Assembly: GCA_020850695.1 (NCBI GenBank)
Contig: JADZEF010000256.1
Coordinates: 1-34,049 of the forward strand
From: Planctomycetaceae bacterium
GTDB taxonomy: Bacteria; Planctomycetota; Planctomycetia; Planctomycetales; Planctomycetaceae
DNA length: 34,049 bases
Reading direction: 5' to 3'
Part shown: in pieces, positions 14,440 through 23,479 of the stretch
Numbering within the stretch: the first letter of the stretch is position 1
How the letters are laid out: each line of letters begins with the position of its first letter
Made by a program: the position numbers and the translations under genes
The notes under the pieces: generated by a model
Told to the model about the DNA's origin: nothing
Seen by the model: only the letters and a program-made list of their open reading frames with translations
Database searches by the model: none

Positions 14440-15297
14440 ATGGCCGCCGACATCACCACACAGCCCATCAAACCGCGTCCCGAGTTCGCCGGCATCCTCA
14501 AGGATGACGTGCGGTTCTCGTCGGGGCGGCAGGACACGGCCGACCGCGTCAACGGCTGGTTCGATCAGCTCGTGCTGCAGTCGGGGCTGGGCGTGCAGCC
14601 GGTCGTGCTGATCCTCCTGTCGATGCTCACCGCCCTGGCGGTGGGAGGCTCAATTTTCGTTCTCCAGGAAAACCTTCTCTCCACCGCCTTCGGAGCCATC
14701 ATCGGGTTCTTCATCCCGCTGGCGGTCGTCCTTTACCTTCGCGGCCGTCGTCAGACGCAGATTCTCAACCAGCTCCCCGCCATGATCGGCGAACTGGCCC
14801 GTGCGGCCCGCACCGGCCGCAGCCTCGAACAATGCATGAACCTCGTCGCCAACGACACGCCGAATCCGCTCGGGGGCGAACTCCAACTCTGTGCCCGCCG
14901 CATGGCGATGGGGCTCTCGCCCGAAGCCGCGCTGCGTGACCTCCCCGAACGGACCGGAATCCAGACGCTCAACGTCCTGGTGACCGCACTCACCGTCCAC
15001 TACCAGACCGGCGGCGACCTCGCCGGCGTGCTCGACCGCCTCGCTCAAACGATTCGCGACCGCATCAGCTTCGTCGGCCGTCTGCGGGCCCAGACCTCGG
15101 CCAGCCGTGCCACCTCGATCCTGATGATCACGGTTCCCATCGGCGTCCTCGGCTTCTTCATCCTGCGTGATCCGTCCTACATGCAGCGGCTGATGTCGTC
15201 CGGCTGGGGCCGCTACTCCACCTTCGTCGCCCTGCTCCTGCTGATCTTCGGCTCGATCTGGGTGGTGCGGATTCTTCAGAACACGGCGAAGTCGTGA
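14440..15297 (+). CDS. tadB: TadB-like inner-membrane platform protein
   Basis: A 285-residue protein with the T2SSF (GspF-type) domain. Two hydrophobic helices (residues about 50-70 and 73-95) precede the cytoplasmic helical domain (LPAMIGELARAARTGRSLEQCM, about 109-130; later GGDLAGVLDRLAQTIRDR), and two helices follow (about 222-240 and 256-278). It forms the inner-membrane platform with TadC. The family usually has this length. The ATG at 14440 is the first in frame after cpaF; upstream there is no clear ribosome-binding site. Confidence 0.9.
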   Translation: MAADITTQPIKPRPEFAGILKDDVRFSSGRQDTADRVNGWFDQLVLQSGLGVQPVVLILLSMLTALAVGGSIFVLQENLLSTAFGAIIGFFIPLAVVLYLRGRRQTQILNQLPAMIGELARAARTGRSLEQCMNLVANDTPNPLGGELQLCARRMAMGLSPEAALRDLPERTGIQTLNVLVTALTVHYQTGGDLAGVLDRLAQTIRDRISFVGRLRAQTSASRATSILMITVPIGVLGFFILRDPSYMQRLMSSGWGRYSTFVALLLLIFGSIWVVRILQNTAKS

Positions 15298-15302
15298 CGC
15301 AA

Positions 15303-15413
15303 GGAATCAGGAGCCAGGAATCGGGAATCAGGGGACAGACAGGGAGAATTCGACCCAGATTCCGCTGATCACGATCACCCTGACTCTCTGCCTGATTCCT
15401 GATTCCTGAATCC
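15303..15413. repeat. imperfect inverted repeat of GGAATCAGGA-type words
   Basis: The left arm (15303-15325) is built of GGAATCAGGA-like words and the right arm (15391-15413) of their complement, CCTGATTCC; 19 of 23 positions pair. The repeat fills the gap between tadB and tadC. It may fold into a hairpin that tunes expression of tadC. Confidence 0.6.
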
Positions 15414-15449
15414 TGACCCCTGCCTCACCTCTCCCCCGGGAGTTGTCCG

Positions 15450-16778
15450 ATGCCTGCCTGGAAACTGGTCTTCTACACGGTGTCGGCCGTCCTCGTGGCC
15501 GTGCTGCTCTACCGCATGTATCGCAAGAGCCGCGCCCCGAAGACCCAGCAGCCGTTCGCTCCGAACGATGCCGCTGCGGGACTGGGCACCGGCGACATTG
15601 CGGTGATCCGCCCGCGTCCGGCGAAGGCCGACGTTCCGCCGCCGCTCCCGGCCCCCACGGCACCGGCTGTGGCGAAGGCCCCGGTCGTTGCGACGGTGAC
15701 CACAGCGCCCTCGGTCGTTTCGGCTCCGGCGACGGCCGCCTCGGTCGCTCCAGCGATCGCCAAGACTCCGTCCGCTCCGCTCTACACCCCCTCCCCCGAA
15801 TCCCGCGCTCACCGCGCGACGAACTGGGCCGACCGCACCCTGTTCACCGACGAAGCGACTTCCCCCCTCGCCGATAACCCGGTCCCCGCCGTCGCAGCGC
15901 ATGAAGTTCCGATCCACGGCACCGGCGACTCCCAATACGGACCGATCACGCCGACGCTTGCGGCCCTTCTGCCCGAAACCGCAACTCGCCAGGCCGAAAC
16001 CCGCCGCGACCTCAAGTCCGCCGGCCGCTACGAACCGCACGCCCTCGAAAACTTTAACGCCTCGCGCTACCTGCTGATGATGCTGGGCCTCGTCAGCTTC
16101 GGCGTCCTCGTGCTGATGGTGCCGCCGCAGCTCGAAGGCTTCGCGATGTTCGGGCTCGTCGCCGCAACAATCGCCGGCTGGGGTCTCCCCCGCATCATGC
16201 TCCGCGGTGCGGCGTCGAACCGCCTCATCGCAATCGAGCGGGCCATGCCCGACATGCTCGACATGCTCAACATGTGCGTGAGCCAGGGGCTCACCGTGCA
16301 GGAGTCGCTGGGCCGGGTCAGCTATCAGATGAAGCCCGTCTATCCCGCCCTCGCCCAGGAACTTCAGATCGTTCACGAGCAGGCTGAGATCGGCTCGCTC
16401 GAACAGGCGATGGAAAACTTCAGCGACCGCATCGACCTCCCCGAAGTCCACTCGTTCACGACGCTCATCACGCAGACCGAACGGATGGGAACGAGCGTGT
16501 CGCAGGCCCTCGCGACCTACTCGGACACGATGCGTGAGAACCTGCGTCAGCGGGCCGACGAGAAGGCGAACCGGGCGACGTTCCGGCTCCTCTTCCCGAC
16601 CGTGCTGTTCCTGATGCCGGCCGTCTTCATCATCCTGCTCGGCCCGGCCCTCGTCGAACTCTCCGACTTCTTCGCCGGCCGCGGCCGCCAGATCCTGGGC
16701 CGCAACCGCGAAGTGGTTCAGGGAGTCAACGACCGCCAGGGCATCCGCACCAACGGCCCGACGGGAACTGCGGAGTAA
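15450..16778 (+). CDS. tadC: TadC-like inner-membrane platform protein with Ala/Pro linker
   Basis: A 442-residue protein. The first helix (residues 5-22) is followed by a long Ala/Pro/Val-rich segment (about 30-180) not usual in TadC. The TadC core lies at about 205-425: helices near 207-225 and 230-248, the T2SSF domain with RAMPDMLDMLNMCVSQGLTVQESL, and a last helix near 385-405 (LLFPTVLFLMPAVFIILLG). CGGGAGTTGTCCG before the ATG at 15450 gives a usable ribosome-binding site. It is the last gene of the pilus operon; a hairpin follows. Confidence 0.88.
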   Translation: MPAWKLVFYTVSAVLVAVLLYRMYRKSRAPKTQQPFAPNDAAAGLGTGDIAVIRPRPAKADVPPPLPAPTAPAVAKAPVVATVTTAPSVVSAPATAASVAPAIAKTPSAPLYTPSPESRAHRATNWADRTLFTDEATSPLADNPVPAVAAHEVPIHGTGDSQYGPITPTLAALLPETATRQAETRRDLKSAGRYEPHALENFNASRYLLMMLGLVSFGVLVLMVPPQLEGFAMFGLVAATIAGWGLPRIMLRGAASNRLIAIERAMPDMLDMLNMCVSQGLTVQESLGRVSYQMKPVYPALAQELQIVHEQAEIGSLEQAMENFSDRIDLPEVHSFTTLITQTERMGTSVSQALATYSDTMRENLRQRADEKANRATFRLLFPTVLFLMPAVFIILLGPALVELSDFFAGRGRQILGRNREVVQGVNDRQGIRTNGPTGTAE

Positions 16779-16810
16779 CCCAACGCTCCGATCTCTGCCC
16801 AGCAGCATTC

Positions 16811-16845
16811 CGACGTGCCGGCTTCCTCACGGAACCGGCACGTCG
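16811..16845. terminator. bidirectional hairpin between tadC and the peroxiredoxin gene
   Basis: CGACGTGCCGG (16811-16821) and CCGGCACGTCG (16835-16845) are a perfect 11-bp stem with a 13-base loop, followed on the plus strand by ATTCTTT. It lies between two convergent genes and can serve both. Confidence 0.7.
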
Positions 16846-16862
16846 ATTCTTTGCGCCGGAAG

Positions 16863-17822
16863 CTATTGTCCATTCCCTGCAGCAGAAGACTCGACGGCGC
16901 TCAGCGCCTGTCGGACGTGTTCATCCGAGGCGAACTGTGCGGAGAAGATCTGCCGGATGACCCCTTCCTTGTCGATGACGTAGGTCACGCGGCCCGGAAA
17001 AAGGCCGAGCGTCTTCGGCACCGCGAACGTTTTCCGCAGCGCTCCGGTGGTGTCGCTGATCAGCGGGAACGAGAGCTTGTGCTCCCGGGCGAACGATTGA
17101 TGGCTGGCTTCATCGTCGCTGCTGACGCCGATCACGTCGGCTCCCGCCTGGACGAACTTGTCGTACGAGTCGCGAAAGGCGCACGCTTCCTTCGTGCAGA
17201 CCGGCGTGCCGTCCTTCGGATAGAAGAACAGCACGAGCGCCCGCTTCCCGAGAAAATCGGCAAGCCGTACCGGGTTGCCGTCCGAGGTCGTCGCGGAAAA
17301 ATCCGGTGCCCTGTCGCCAATCTTCAGGCCTGCCACGTTTCCCTCCTCCGGGTTGTCATGGGAGCGTTCGGACTGTCCCAAAGCCGTCCAGGCGAACCAC
17401 AGCAGCAGAACGGATCGAATTGTCCAACCGGCGGTCCGTAACCAATTCGTCGCGACGAGACGGCGGTGGACCGCAGCATCATACCCGCGCGACAACGCGC
17501 CATGACACGGGACCTGAAGCCACGCAGTTGACGCCCACAGAACCGCGACGAGTGCGAAACCGGCCCATGCCCCCCAGACAGGAATGGCCTCAGGTCGGAG
17601 CCAGATCAGCATCCCCGACGTGACCAGTTCCGTCAGCATCGGAATCGCGACCACCCAGGTCGTCAAAGAGCGGTGACGACATTCGTAGGCCGCGAATTCC
17701 GAATTCCCGACGCACGAAAAGAGGGGATAGTGCGCAATCTGTACGAACCAGATGACGCCTCCCATCGTCAGCGTCGAGGCCAGTTGAGCAAGGAAGACGG
17801 CCCGAACCAGCGGATCATGCAT
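16863..17822 (-). CDS. four-helix membrane domain fused to Bcp-type peroxiredoxin
   Basis: A 319-residue protein. Residues 1-150 hold about four membrane helices (10-30, 53-75, 82-103, 130-148) with an IAHYPLF segment, which I do not assign to a family. After a short linker, residues 165-310 are a peroxiredoxin of the Bcp/PrxQ type: IGDRAPDF, then FFYPKDGTPVCTKEAC with the peroxidatic Cys209 and the resolving Cys214 five residues later. Standalone Bcp proteins are about 150 residues, so this is a fusion. It would reduce peroxides at the membrane surface, with electrons from thioredoxin (family knowledge). ATG 17822 is chosen because AAGGA lies six bases upstream; the longer frame to 17960 has no fold content. 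The frame is continuous across the fusion point. Confidence 0.85.
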   Translation of the reverse strand: MHDPLVRAVFLAQLASTLTMGGVIWFVQIAHYPLFSCVGNSEFAAYECRHRSLTTWVVAIPMLTELVTSGMLIWLRPEAIPVWGAWAGFALVAVLWASTAWLQVPCHGALSRGYDAAVHRRLVATNWLRTAGWTIRSVLLLWFAWTALGQSERSHDNPEEGNVAGLKIGDRAPDFSATTSDGNPVRLADFLGKRALVLFFYPKDGTPVCTKEACAFRDSYDKFVQAGADVIGVSSDDEASHQSFAREHKLSFPLISDTTGALRKTFAVPKTLGLFPGRVTYVIDKEGVIRQIFSAQFASDEHVRQALSAVESSAAGNGQ

Positions 17823-18288
17823 CAACGGTCCTTTGAAAATTCGTGGCAACCCGCGCCCCAAGAGCCGGGCAGTTCTCTGAAATTGTCCGATTGTAGTAGC
17901 GTCCCTGAAATCGGCCCGTTCGACGTACGAAATGCGTTGCTGTGGCGTGGAATCCGTCAATCGCGTTCTTGATCGACAGCAGGGAAGTCACGTTCGCAAT
18001 CGATCGTCCCAATCGACCGTCGCGAAATACCGCACGGTCGTCCTCCGTCACAGGCTGGCTCCGCGGCACCGCTTGATTCTGAAGACTTTGATGCCGGGAT
18101 GTTGATGGCGAGGGATTAAGCTTGCCCCTTGCGACGAACGCAGGCGAACTCACGATGCGACGGGTCGCGGAACTGGAGAGCGTCTCCGAATCGCGGTATG
18201 TTCCGTGCGATGAGGCCCGCGTCGAATCCCACGGGTTTGATTCGCCCTCGCTCCATGAGATTCCATCCCGTCGTGCTGGAACACTGCG
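17823..18288. other. divergent spacer between peroxiredoxin fusion and esterase genes
   Basis: A 466-base gap with promoters expected in both directions. No gene is credible. The plus strand at 18210-18265 briefly resembles a tRNA T-arm but does not pair. No repeat stands out. Confidence 0.4.
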
Positions 18289-19149
18289 ATGAAACCTCTG
18301 ATTGCGCTCGCGTTCGCTCTCACCGTCGCCGCAGCAGCCCATGCGCAGGAGATGAAGAAGGACATCCCGTATGCCAGCCCCGCGGCCGAGCGTCAGGTCC
18401 TCGACATCTACGCTCCCAAGGACGCGAAGAATCTGCCGGTCGTCTTCTGGATTCACGGCGGGGGATGGCAGACCGGGGACAAATCGAGCGTTCAGGAGAA
18501 GCCGAAGGCATTCGTCGACCGCGGATTCGTCTTCGTCTCGACCAATTACCGCCTCCTGCCGAACGTCCCGATGGAGACCATCATCCGCGACGTGGCGAAG
18601 TCGCTCGGGTGGGTCCACAAGCACATCGCCGAGCACGGGGGGGATCCGAAGCGGATCTTCGTGATGGGACATTCCGCCGGGGCTCAGCTCGCGGCATTGG
18701 TCTGCATCGACGATCGCTACCTGAAGGCCGAGGGCGTTCCCTTCAGCGCGCTCAAGGGGTGTGTTCCGGTCGATGGCGACACCTACGACATCCCAGCCAT
18801 TATTGAGACCGCCGAGACTCGTCGCCGCGTCCATCACCAGCCGCAGGCGAAGTTCGGCCACCGTGAGAAGTTCGGCAACGACCCGAAGAAGCACACCGAC
18901 TTCTCGGCCGTCACGCACGTCGCCGGGGATAAGGGGATCCCGCCGTTTCTGATCCTGTTCGTGGCCGATCACCCCGATAACAACGCCCAGGCCCAGCGAC
19001 TTGGGGCCGTCCTGAAGGAAGCCGAGATCCCGGTGCGGGTTTTCGGAGCGACGGAGACCAACCACAACCGCATCAATGCGCGGCTCGGGACCGCTGACGA
19101 TCCATCGTCGGCGGCCCTGTTCGAGTTTGTCGCCGCCGCCCTCAAATAG
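18289..19149 (+). CDS. secreted alpha/beta hydrolase (esterase/lipase-like)
   Basis: A 286-residue protein with a Sec signal peptide (residues 1-20, ending AHAQ). The oxyanion-hole motif HGGGW is at 56-60 and the nucleophile elbow GHSAG at 127-131 (Ser129). Asp227 (in FVADHPD) and His259 (in TETNHNRIN) fit the remaining catalytic triad. This is the pattern of BD-FAE/carboxylesterase-type hydrolases, which act on acyl or feruloyl esters outside the cytoplasm; the substrate is unknown. The gene is monocistronic as far as can be seen. Confidence 0.87.
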   Translation: MKPLIALAFALTVAAAAHAQEMKKDIPYASPAAERQVLDIYAPKDAKNLPVVFWIHGGGWQTGDKSSVQEKPKAFVDRGFVFVSTNYRLLPNVPMETIIRDVAKSLGWVHKHIAEHGGDPKRIFVMGHSAGAQLAALVCIDDRYLKAEGVPFSALKGCVPVDGDTYDIPAIIETAETRRRVHHQPQAKFGHREKFGNDPKKHTDFSAVTHVAGDKGIPPFLILFVADHPDNNAQAQRLGAVLKEAEIPVRVFGATETNHNRINARLGTADDPSSAALFEFVAAALK

Positions 19150-19179
19150 TCCCGAGCGCGCACGGGGCCATGCGACACG

Positions 19180-19201
19180 GGATGCCGATTGGGCGGCATC
19201 C
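19180..19201. terminator. possible hairpin between convergent genes
   Basis: GGATGCC (19180-19186) pairs with GGCATCC (19195-19201) around an eight-base loop, 30 bases after the esterase stop. No T-run follows, so this is a weak candidate. Confidence 0.35.
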
Positions 19202-19367
19202 TTCACGGGGCTTGCCAATGCCCACCGCTCCGTTCCGGGCGCCGTCGGCGAACGTCTGGGCGACGTGCGCGGCTTCCAACGAGCGGGAGGCGTCGAGTTC
19301 GCCTCACATCGTCTCGGAAATCTCCGTCATGATCTCCGACGCCTTTCGGCGTTGCGGGCTCATGGAT

Positions 19368-20186
19368 TCACTTTCCTCGTCTCCCTCCATTCTGATTCTT
19401 CTCCAGATCAGGGGCCATGAGTCGAAGGCCGGCCTTCTCATCGGGCACGGCGATTCGGACGGAGCCGGTGCAGCCCTTGTCCTTGTCGCATCTGCCGGTG
19501 GCTGACAGAAAGCGACCATTGGGCAAGCCGGCGATTCCCAGCGAGCAATCGTACTCGTACCGGCCCTTTACCTGGAAATCGGCGTCCGTGACGAGCAGGA
19601 TTTTCGGTTCGCCGTAGCAGCCGAACCACCAGCGGTCATTGGCAAATGTCGCCGTCTGAATGCCGAGGTGGGTATGGCCGCTCTTGAGGACGTGCTTTTT
19701 GAGGAATTTGAACTCACCGTCGTGCTCGTAGACGTAGTTCTCCTCGACCCCATCCGGCAAACCGCCCACGACGAAGAAGTGGCCGTTGCGCACGCCAATC
19801 CCGCCCGCCCCGTGGAAGACCTGCGGAACTTCATGGCGGGTCCGTTCCTTCAATGTGGCGGCGTCGTAGACATACACCCACGAATCGGCGTTGCCTTTGG
19901 GATCGTTGAATTTGCCGAGGTTGACCGCAACGAACAGCTTCCCATCGTGGAAGCAGAGATCACCATGGTGGTTTGCGACCGGCACCTTCTTCAGCAGCTT
20001 CCCGTCCAGGTCCGTCTTGACGAGCGTCGTCGTGAACGACCAGAAGATCGAAGTCGTCTCGTCGGTGCAGACGCCTTGCAGGTGATGAGGGTATGTCCCT
20101 TCACAGGTCACGGGCCGGAATTCCTGGGCATGGACGGGCCAACAAGACAGCACCGCCATCACCAGAATCAGCACGCAGGGTTTCAT
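19368..20186 (-). CDS. secreted beta-propeller-like protein
   Basis: A 272-residue protein with a signal peptide (residues 1-20, ending PVHAQ). The rest has repeated strand motifs such as HHGDLCFHDGKLFVAVNLG, GIGVRNGHFFVVGGLPDG and GIAGLPNGRFLSATG, as in beta-propeller proteins of the YncE, glutamine cyclotransferase and SMP-30 kind. No catalytic set is clear. It has several cysteines, which suits an extracytoplasmic location. ATG 20186 is chosen because AAGAGGTG lies upstream and the signal peptide starts there; the frame to 20363 is too long and unsupported. Function unknown. Confidence 0.72.
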   Translation of the reverse strand: MKPCVLILVMAVLSCWPVHAQEFRPVTCEGTYPHHLQGVCTDETTSIFWSFTTTLVKTDLDGKLLKKVPVANHHGDLCFHDGKLFVAVNLGKFNDPKGNADSWVYVYDAATLKERTRHEVPQVFHGAGGIGVRNGHFFVVGGLPDGVEENYVYEHDGEFKFLKKHVLKSGHTHLGIQTATFANDRWWFGCYGEPKILLVTDADFQVKGRYEYDCSLGIAGLPNGRFLSATGRCDKDKGCTGSVRIAVPDEKAGLRLMAPDLEKNQNGGRRGK

Positions 20187-20352
20187 GGTTGCACCTCTTG
20201 AGAGTTCGAAAGCGGCCTTCGGGACCTTGTGAAGAACTTCGGCGACCACCCTTTTCGCACGCAACGGCCGCCCGGCAAAGCGTCCCGTTGCCAAAGTCAG
20301 CGAGAGCGGAAGTTTCTGGCGGTCGAGCCGCCGGGCTCGCGCCCGCGTTGCA

Positions 20353-21714
20353 CTATCCCGCAAGCGAATAGAGAAGCGTCGCGACCGCGGCGACCGTCAG
20401 CGCCGCCGCCAGACACAGCCCAAGCAACGAGATCCGCCGCAACGTCCGAATATGTGCCGGGGCGTTGGGAGATTGCGTCGGAACGGCCACCGGTTGCCGC
20501 AGGAACGCACGCAACGACTCCGACAGTTCGAGAGCCGTCACCGGTCGACGCAACGGCGATTTTTCGAGGCACCGGCAGACGATGCGTTCGAGTTCCTCGG
20601 GGATCTGCGGGTCGAACGTCCGCGGCGAGACCGGCGGACGTTGGAGCACCTGCTGCATGGTGTCGAAACGGTTGGACGTCAGGAATGGCGGGCGGCCCGT
20701 CAGAAGATGATAGAGCGAGGCCCCGATTGAATAGACGTCCGAGTGCGGTCCGAGGGCTGACAGATTGCCGACCGCCTGTTCGGGGGGCATGTAGCTGGGC
20801 GTTCCCAGCACCTGGCCGGGGGCCGTCCCCAGACTGTCGTTCGAGAGATGCCGCGCAAGGCCGAAGTCGGTGACGCGGGGGCGTCCATGGAGATCCAACA
20901 GGACGTTGGACGGCTTCAGGTCCCGGTGCAGCACCTTGTTGGTGTGGGCGTAATGCACGGCCTCAGCGACGTCGGCCATGATGCGTGCGGCATGGTGCGG
21001 GTCGAGCGGACCGCGCCGCACGATCTCTTCGAGACTTTCCCCTTCGACATGCTCCATCGAGTAGAAGAGCTGTCCCTCGTGCTCGCCGAACTCGTAAATC
21101 GGAACGAGGCCCGGATGGCTCAACCGCCCCGCCGATTCGGCCTCGCGGCGGAACCGGCGGCGGTTCTCATCTTCATCGGGAGATCGATCGATGACCATCT
21201 TCAAGGCGACGATCCGCCCCAGCCCCAGCTGTCGCGCCCGGTAGACGACCCCCATGCCGCCGCGGGCCAGCTCGTTCAGGATTTCATAATTACCAACGCG
21301 TCGCAGCGGGACGTCTCGTGACGAAGCGGCGTCCGGCACCGCCCCCGCGGGGATGGCCGTATCAGTCAACTGGTCCGCATTGCTGACCGTATGCGTCAGA
21401 CCGCCCATCGATTGAAACAGGTCCTGGACAACGTCCCGGTCGTCGCTGAATCGCAGGAAGTACTCGGAAGGAATGTGCGTCTCCAGCCGCTGCTGCCGCC
21501 AGTCGAGTTCGATCCGCAGCAGTTCCTTCAGCAGCCGCTTGCGGTCGGCCTGGGCGACTCCGGCAAGGAAGTCTTCGATGACCGGATGGTGGCCGTCGCG
21601 CCACAAGGCCTCAAACTTCTCTTTCAGAAGTTCGACGACCAGCGGCGACCGGAGGTCTCCGTCAGGTTTTCCCGGAGCGTTCGGGGTGAGAGACGGGGAG
21701 ACGCGATCAGGCAT
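20353..21714 (-). CDS. Hanks-type Ser/Thr protein kinase with C-terminal membrane anchor
   Basis: A 453-residue protein. Residues 1-138 form a helical N-terminal region typical of planctomycete kinases (KEKFEALWRDGHHPVIEDFL). The kinase domain spans about 143-410: G-loop ARGGMGVVY, Lys172 in ALKM, HRDLKPSN (263-270), DFG (283-285) and GTPSYMPPEQ. Every catalytic residue is present, so it should be active. A single membrane helix ends the protein (about 429-450), and there is no extracellular domain after it, so the sensor, if any, is cytoplasmic. Its 3' end lies 167 bases from the start of the beta-propeller gene, on the same strand, so the two may be co-transcribed. Confidence 0.93.
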   Translation of the reverse strand: MPDRVSPSLTPNAPGKPDGDLRSPLVVELLKEKFEALWRDGHHPVIEDFLAGVAQADRKRLLKELLRIELDWRQQRLETHIPSEYFLRFSDDRDVVQDLFQSMGGLTHTVSNADQLTDTAIPAGAVPDAASSRDVPLRRVGNYEILNELARGGMGVVYRARQLGLGRIVALKMVIDRSPDEDENRRRFRREAESAGRLSHPGLVPIYEFGEHEGQLFYSMEHVEGESLEEIVRRGPLDPHHAARIMADVAEAVHYAHTNKVLHRDLKPSNVLLDLHGRPRVTDFGLARHLSNDSLGTAPGQVLGTPSYMPPEQAVGNLSALGPHSDVYSIGASLYHLLTGRPPFLTSNRFDTMQQVLQRPPVSPRTFDPQIPEELERIVCRCLEKSPLRRPVTALELSESLRAFLRQPVAVPTQSPNAPAHIRTLRRISLLGLCLAAALTVAAVATLLYSLAG

Positions 21715-22121
21715 AGGGCGGGCTCGAAGGGGCGCACTTCAGACCGAGCAGCACGACCGACTCCTCGACGCGCGCCGACTCATCCGGCGGTCAGGCCTCG
21801 ATGGGGGGCGAACGCCCCAAAAAGAAAAGTCAGTCTTTCGTCTAGCACCGGGAGGATCCCGATGGGCCCTTCGCCCCGTAGGTTAACGTCCGGTTAAGTC
21901 GGAATTCAACAACGTGGACGTCGGATTTTGATGATTGAAACACTCGTTGGAGCCTCACAACCATCGACGTTGATACAAGTTGGTACTTGGCATCTGATCA
22001 TGAATGGGCTTCCGAGTGCGTTGTAACATGCGCGGGTGCGACAACTTCGAGAAAGAACGTTAGGATGCGGATCGCACTGTCTCCAGCGTCAAGTCCTTGC
22101 GAGTCCCCTTGAGCTCACGCG
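21715..22121. other. divergent spacer between kinase and enolase-superfamily genes
   Basis: A 407-base gap. It should hold promoters for both genes. GGTTAA occurs twice (21882-21897) as a short direct repeat. The part from 21900 on is AT-richer. No gene or strong repeat is visible. Confidence 0.4.
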
Positions 22122-23246
22122 ATGAAGATTACCCAGATTATTTGTCAGATTCTGCGAGCGAACTCGATCACGGCGAAGACCGCCAGTTGCCAGGACGCGG
22201 TTCTGGTCCGCGTCCGCACGGACACCGGGCTTGAGGGAATTGGCGAAGCGGACAGTTCACCCGAAGTGGTGAAGGCGATCATCGATGCCCCCTTCAGCCA
22301 CAACATCGCGTGCGGGCTGCGTGAGCTACTGATCGGTGAGAACCCGCTCGAGACCGAGCGGCTCTGGAACAAGATGTATAAAGGGACGGTCTACTTCGGC
22401 CGCACCTCCGTGACGATCAGCGCCATGGCGGCCATCGATATGGCCCTTTGGGACCTGAAGGGAAAGCACTTCGGCGAACCCATCCATCGCCTGCTCGGCG
22501 GAGCCCAGCATCGGAAGATCAATGCCTACGCCTCGATCCTCTTCGGCAAAGACGGCAAGGCGACAGCGGACATCGGCCGCCGCTGGCGCGAATACGGATA
22601 CAAGGCGGTGAAGTTCGGCTGGGAGCCGATGGGCCAGAGCGAGAAGCTCGACATCGAACTGGTGCGGGGCGCTCGTGAGGGCGTGGGACCCGACGGAACG
22701 GTCCTCATCGACGCCGGCCTGGTGTGGGATGCCCGCACGGCGCTCCGCCGGGCGCATCAGTTCGCCGAGTTCAACATCGGCTGGCTGGAGGAGCCGCTCC
22801 GCCCCAGCGATGTCGACGGCTATAAATGGCTTCGCGACCGCTCGCCAGTGCCGATCGCGGCGGGGGAAGCCGAGTGCGGGCGCGATTCGTTCCGCCCGCT
22901 CATCGACCGGCAGGCGCTCGACGTCTATCAGGTCGATCTCTCGCGGAACGGCTTCACCGATTCGGCCTACATCCGCAACCGCGTCGAAGAAATCGGGGCG
23001 CGGCTCTGTAACCACTGCTATACCAGCCCGCTGACGGTGGCGGCCAGCATTCACTGGCTGAGCACCTGCCGGGACGCCTTCATCTTCGAAGACTGCGTTG
23101 AAGACCTGCCGCTTCGGCACGAACTGACGCACGAAAAAATGCAGGCGGTCAACGGCGTGATCGAAGTCCCCGACGGACCGGGACTGGGGGTCACCTTGAA
23201 TGAAGACTTCGTGAAGCGGTCTCTGGTCGCCGAATCGGGCGCGTGA
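22122..23246 (+). CDS. mandelate racemase/muconate lactonizing enzyme family protein
   Basis: A 374-residue enolase-superfamily enzyme. The N-terminal capping domain (residues 1-125) is followed by a TIM barrel. Visible catalytic residues are Lys164 (KAVKFGW, a KxxK pattern with Lys161), Asp197 (LIDAG), Glu223 (WLEEP) and Glu249 (AAGEAE) as metal ligands, and His298 (CNHCY) as the second base. The Lys plus His pair suggests a sugar-acid dehydratase or racemase of the MR group, cleaving a proton next to a carboxylate with Mg2+. The substrate cannot be read from the sequence. It stands alone; no sugar operon is around it. Confidence 0.88.
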   Translation: MKITQIICQILRANSITAKTASCQDAVLVRVRTDTGLEGIGEADSSPEVVKAIIDAPFSHNIACGLRELLIGENPLETERLWNKMYKGTVYFGRTSVTISAMAAIDMALWDLKGKHFGEPIHRLLGGAQHRKINAYASILFGKDGKATADIGRRWREYGYKAVKFGWEPMGQSEKLDIELVRGAREGVGPDGTVLIDAGLVWDARTALRRAHQFAEFNIGWLEEPLRPSDVDGYKWLRDRSPVPIAAGEAECGRDSFRPLIDRQALDVYQVDLSRNGFTDSAYIRNRVEEIGARLCNHCYTSPLTVAASIHWLSTCRDAFIFEDCVEDLPLRHELTHEKMQAVNGVIEVPDGPGLGVTLNEDFVKRSLVAESGA

Positions 23247-23303
23247 ACCGAGATGCTGCTTTCAGCGTTCCCGCAAAGGAGCGGAGATTCGAAGGCCGAA
23301 ACT

Positions 23304-23401
23304 CAAATGTCTAAGGAAATTCGAAAGTTCAAAGTCTCAAAAAGACTTCAATCCCGGCCCTTTTGAGTTTTGTGTCCTTTTGACATTTCCTTCGACATTT
23401 G
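23304..23401. repeat. inverted repeat after the enolase-superfamily gene
   Basis: CAAATGTCTAAGGAAAT (23304-23320) pairs at 16 of 17 positions with 23385-23401. The loop contains further AAGTC/GACTT pairs. It lies 58 bases after the stop and may act as a terminator. Confidence 0.5.
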
Positions 23402-23479
23402 GATTTCGGATTTTGTTCTTCCGCATCCTCGCGGCGGCCCCTGATACTGAACCTCGCATGATGCCGGGAGACAGACGTT

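Noticed and set aside
17961..18128. Minus-strand extension upstream of the peroxiredoxin fusion (SIANVTSLLSIKNAIDG) as a transposase remnant
   Set aside because: It faintly resembles transposase C-termini but has no catalytic motif, and the ribosome-binding site supports a start at 17822.
18210..18265. tRNA-like segment (GGGTTTGATTCGCCC) upstream of the esterase gene
   Set aside because: The would-be T-stem does not pair and no matching acceptor or anticodon arm exists upstream.
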